Shown here piece after piece: positions 63,900 through 64,000 of a DNA stretch of 64,000 nt. Location of the stretch: positions 124,001-188,000 of the forward strand of contig NZ_LRSE01000005.1 of NCBI RefSeq assembly GCF_001634625.1. Direction: 5' to 3'. Position numbers and translations under genes: made by a program. The notes under the pieces were generated by a model. It made no database searches. It saw only the letters and a program-made list of their open reading frames with translations, and was not told where the DNA came from. The stretch's first letter is position 1, and each line of letters begins with the position of its first letter. Source of the stretch: Croceicoccus bisphenolivorans (GTDB taxonomy: Bacteria; Pseudomonadota; Alphaproteobacteria; Sphingomonadales; Sphingomonadaceae).

Positions 63900-64000
63900 G
63901 TGCCCAACCAGCCTCTAACGACATGCCAGTTCCAAACGATACCCGCCGCGCGATTATCGAGGAAGCGGAGGGGACAGCCTATCGAACGCTTTGGCGGGCC
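63896..64000 (+). CDS. murF: UDP-MurNAc-pentapeptide ligase, N-terminal fragment
   Basis: The first 35 codons of the gene after murE, cut by the window edge. The ATG overlaps murE (ATGA). The last visible residues, TLWRA, fit the LWxAxEIAxATGG start of MurF, implying an N-terminal extension of about 30 residues. Assignment rests mainly on dcw order. Confidence 0.72.
   Translation, partial: MSAQPASNDMPVPNDTRRAIIEEAEGTAYRTLWRA

Overview
The window is a stretch of high-GC (about 65%) alphaproteobacterial chromosome. Family make-up and gene order point to Sphingomonadales, probably Erythrobacteraceae: gatA-gatB, ispH-thrB-rnhA, argS-SPOR-nagZ-scpA-scpB-tatABC, tamA-tamB, glnB-glnA, a type-2 argC, a sphingomonad Tad pilus locus and the mraZ-led dcw cluster. 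This is judged from sequence alone; no database search was possible. No rRNA, tRNA, CRISPR array, prophage or intact insertion sequence was seen.

Layout. 1-5.3 kb: end of gatA, a small low-GC reading frame, gatB, a small hypothetical gene and the ClpB disaggregase behind a probable heat-shock promoter. 5.4-9.5 kb: a large Oar-type TonB-dependent receptor divergent from a MarR regulator. 9.6-16.9 kb: a leftward Tad pilus assembly operon (cpaA, cpaB, cpaC, cpaD, cpaE, tadB, tadC) with no cpaF ATPase gene. 17-22.6 kb: hydrolase, FAD oxidoreductase, YegP-like protein, RNase HI, homoserine kinase, IspH and a lipoprotein. 22.8-29.6 kb: a rightward housekeeping run for tRNA charging (argS), cell-wall recycling (nagZ), condensin accessory proteins (scpAB) and twin-arginine export (tatABC). 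It is interrupted twice by copies of a roughly 145-bp near-palindromic repeat. 29.6-40.1 kb: amidohydrolase, threonine deaminase, the N-degron transferase bpt, then tamA-tamB for outer-membrane assembly. 40.2-43.1 kb: fasciclin lipoprotein, an Asn/Gly-rich secreted protein behind a consensus EcfG (general stress) promoter, and a patatin-like phospholipase with a PhaR-like operator.

43.2-46.6 kb is nitrogen and arginine metabolism (glnA, glnB, argC). 46.7-49.3 kb is a small sensory island: a MEKHLA-domain protein, a Roadblock/LC7 protein and an Aer-type PAS protein without a chemoreceptor signalling domain, the last preceded by an FNR/FixK-type box. 49.3-54.7 kb holds leucyl aminopeptidase, a DUF3298-like lipoprotein, methionine aminopeptidase, an adrenodoxin-type ferredoxin, a DNA glycosylase, a lower-GC HEAT-like protein and a pterin carbinolamine dehydratase. 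54.7-58.2 kb holds ccmA-ccmB (heme export for cytochrome c maturation), a cysteine synthase and two membrane or lipoprotein genes. From 58.5 kb to the end is mraZ-rsmH-ftsL-ftsI-murE-murF, tightly overlapped and preceded by phased GGGA-type repeats that look like MraZ boxes.

The most interesting signals are non-coding or architectural: the paired palindromic repeats that begin exactly at stop codons, the FNR box in front of the PAS/Roadblock module, the EcfG, CtrA and heat-shock promoter candidates, the Tad locus without its ATPase, and a 14-bp duplication that creates a five-codon mini-cistron between ccmA and ccmB.
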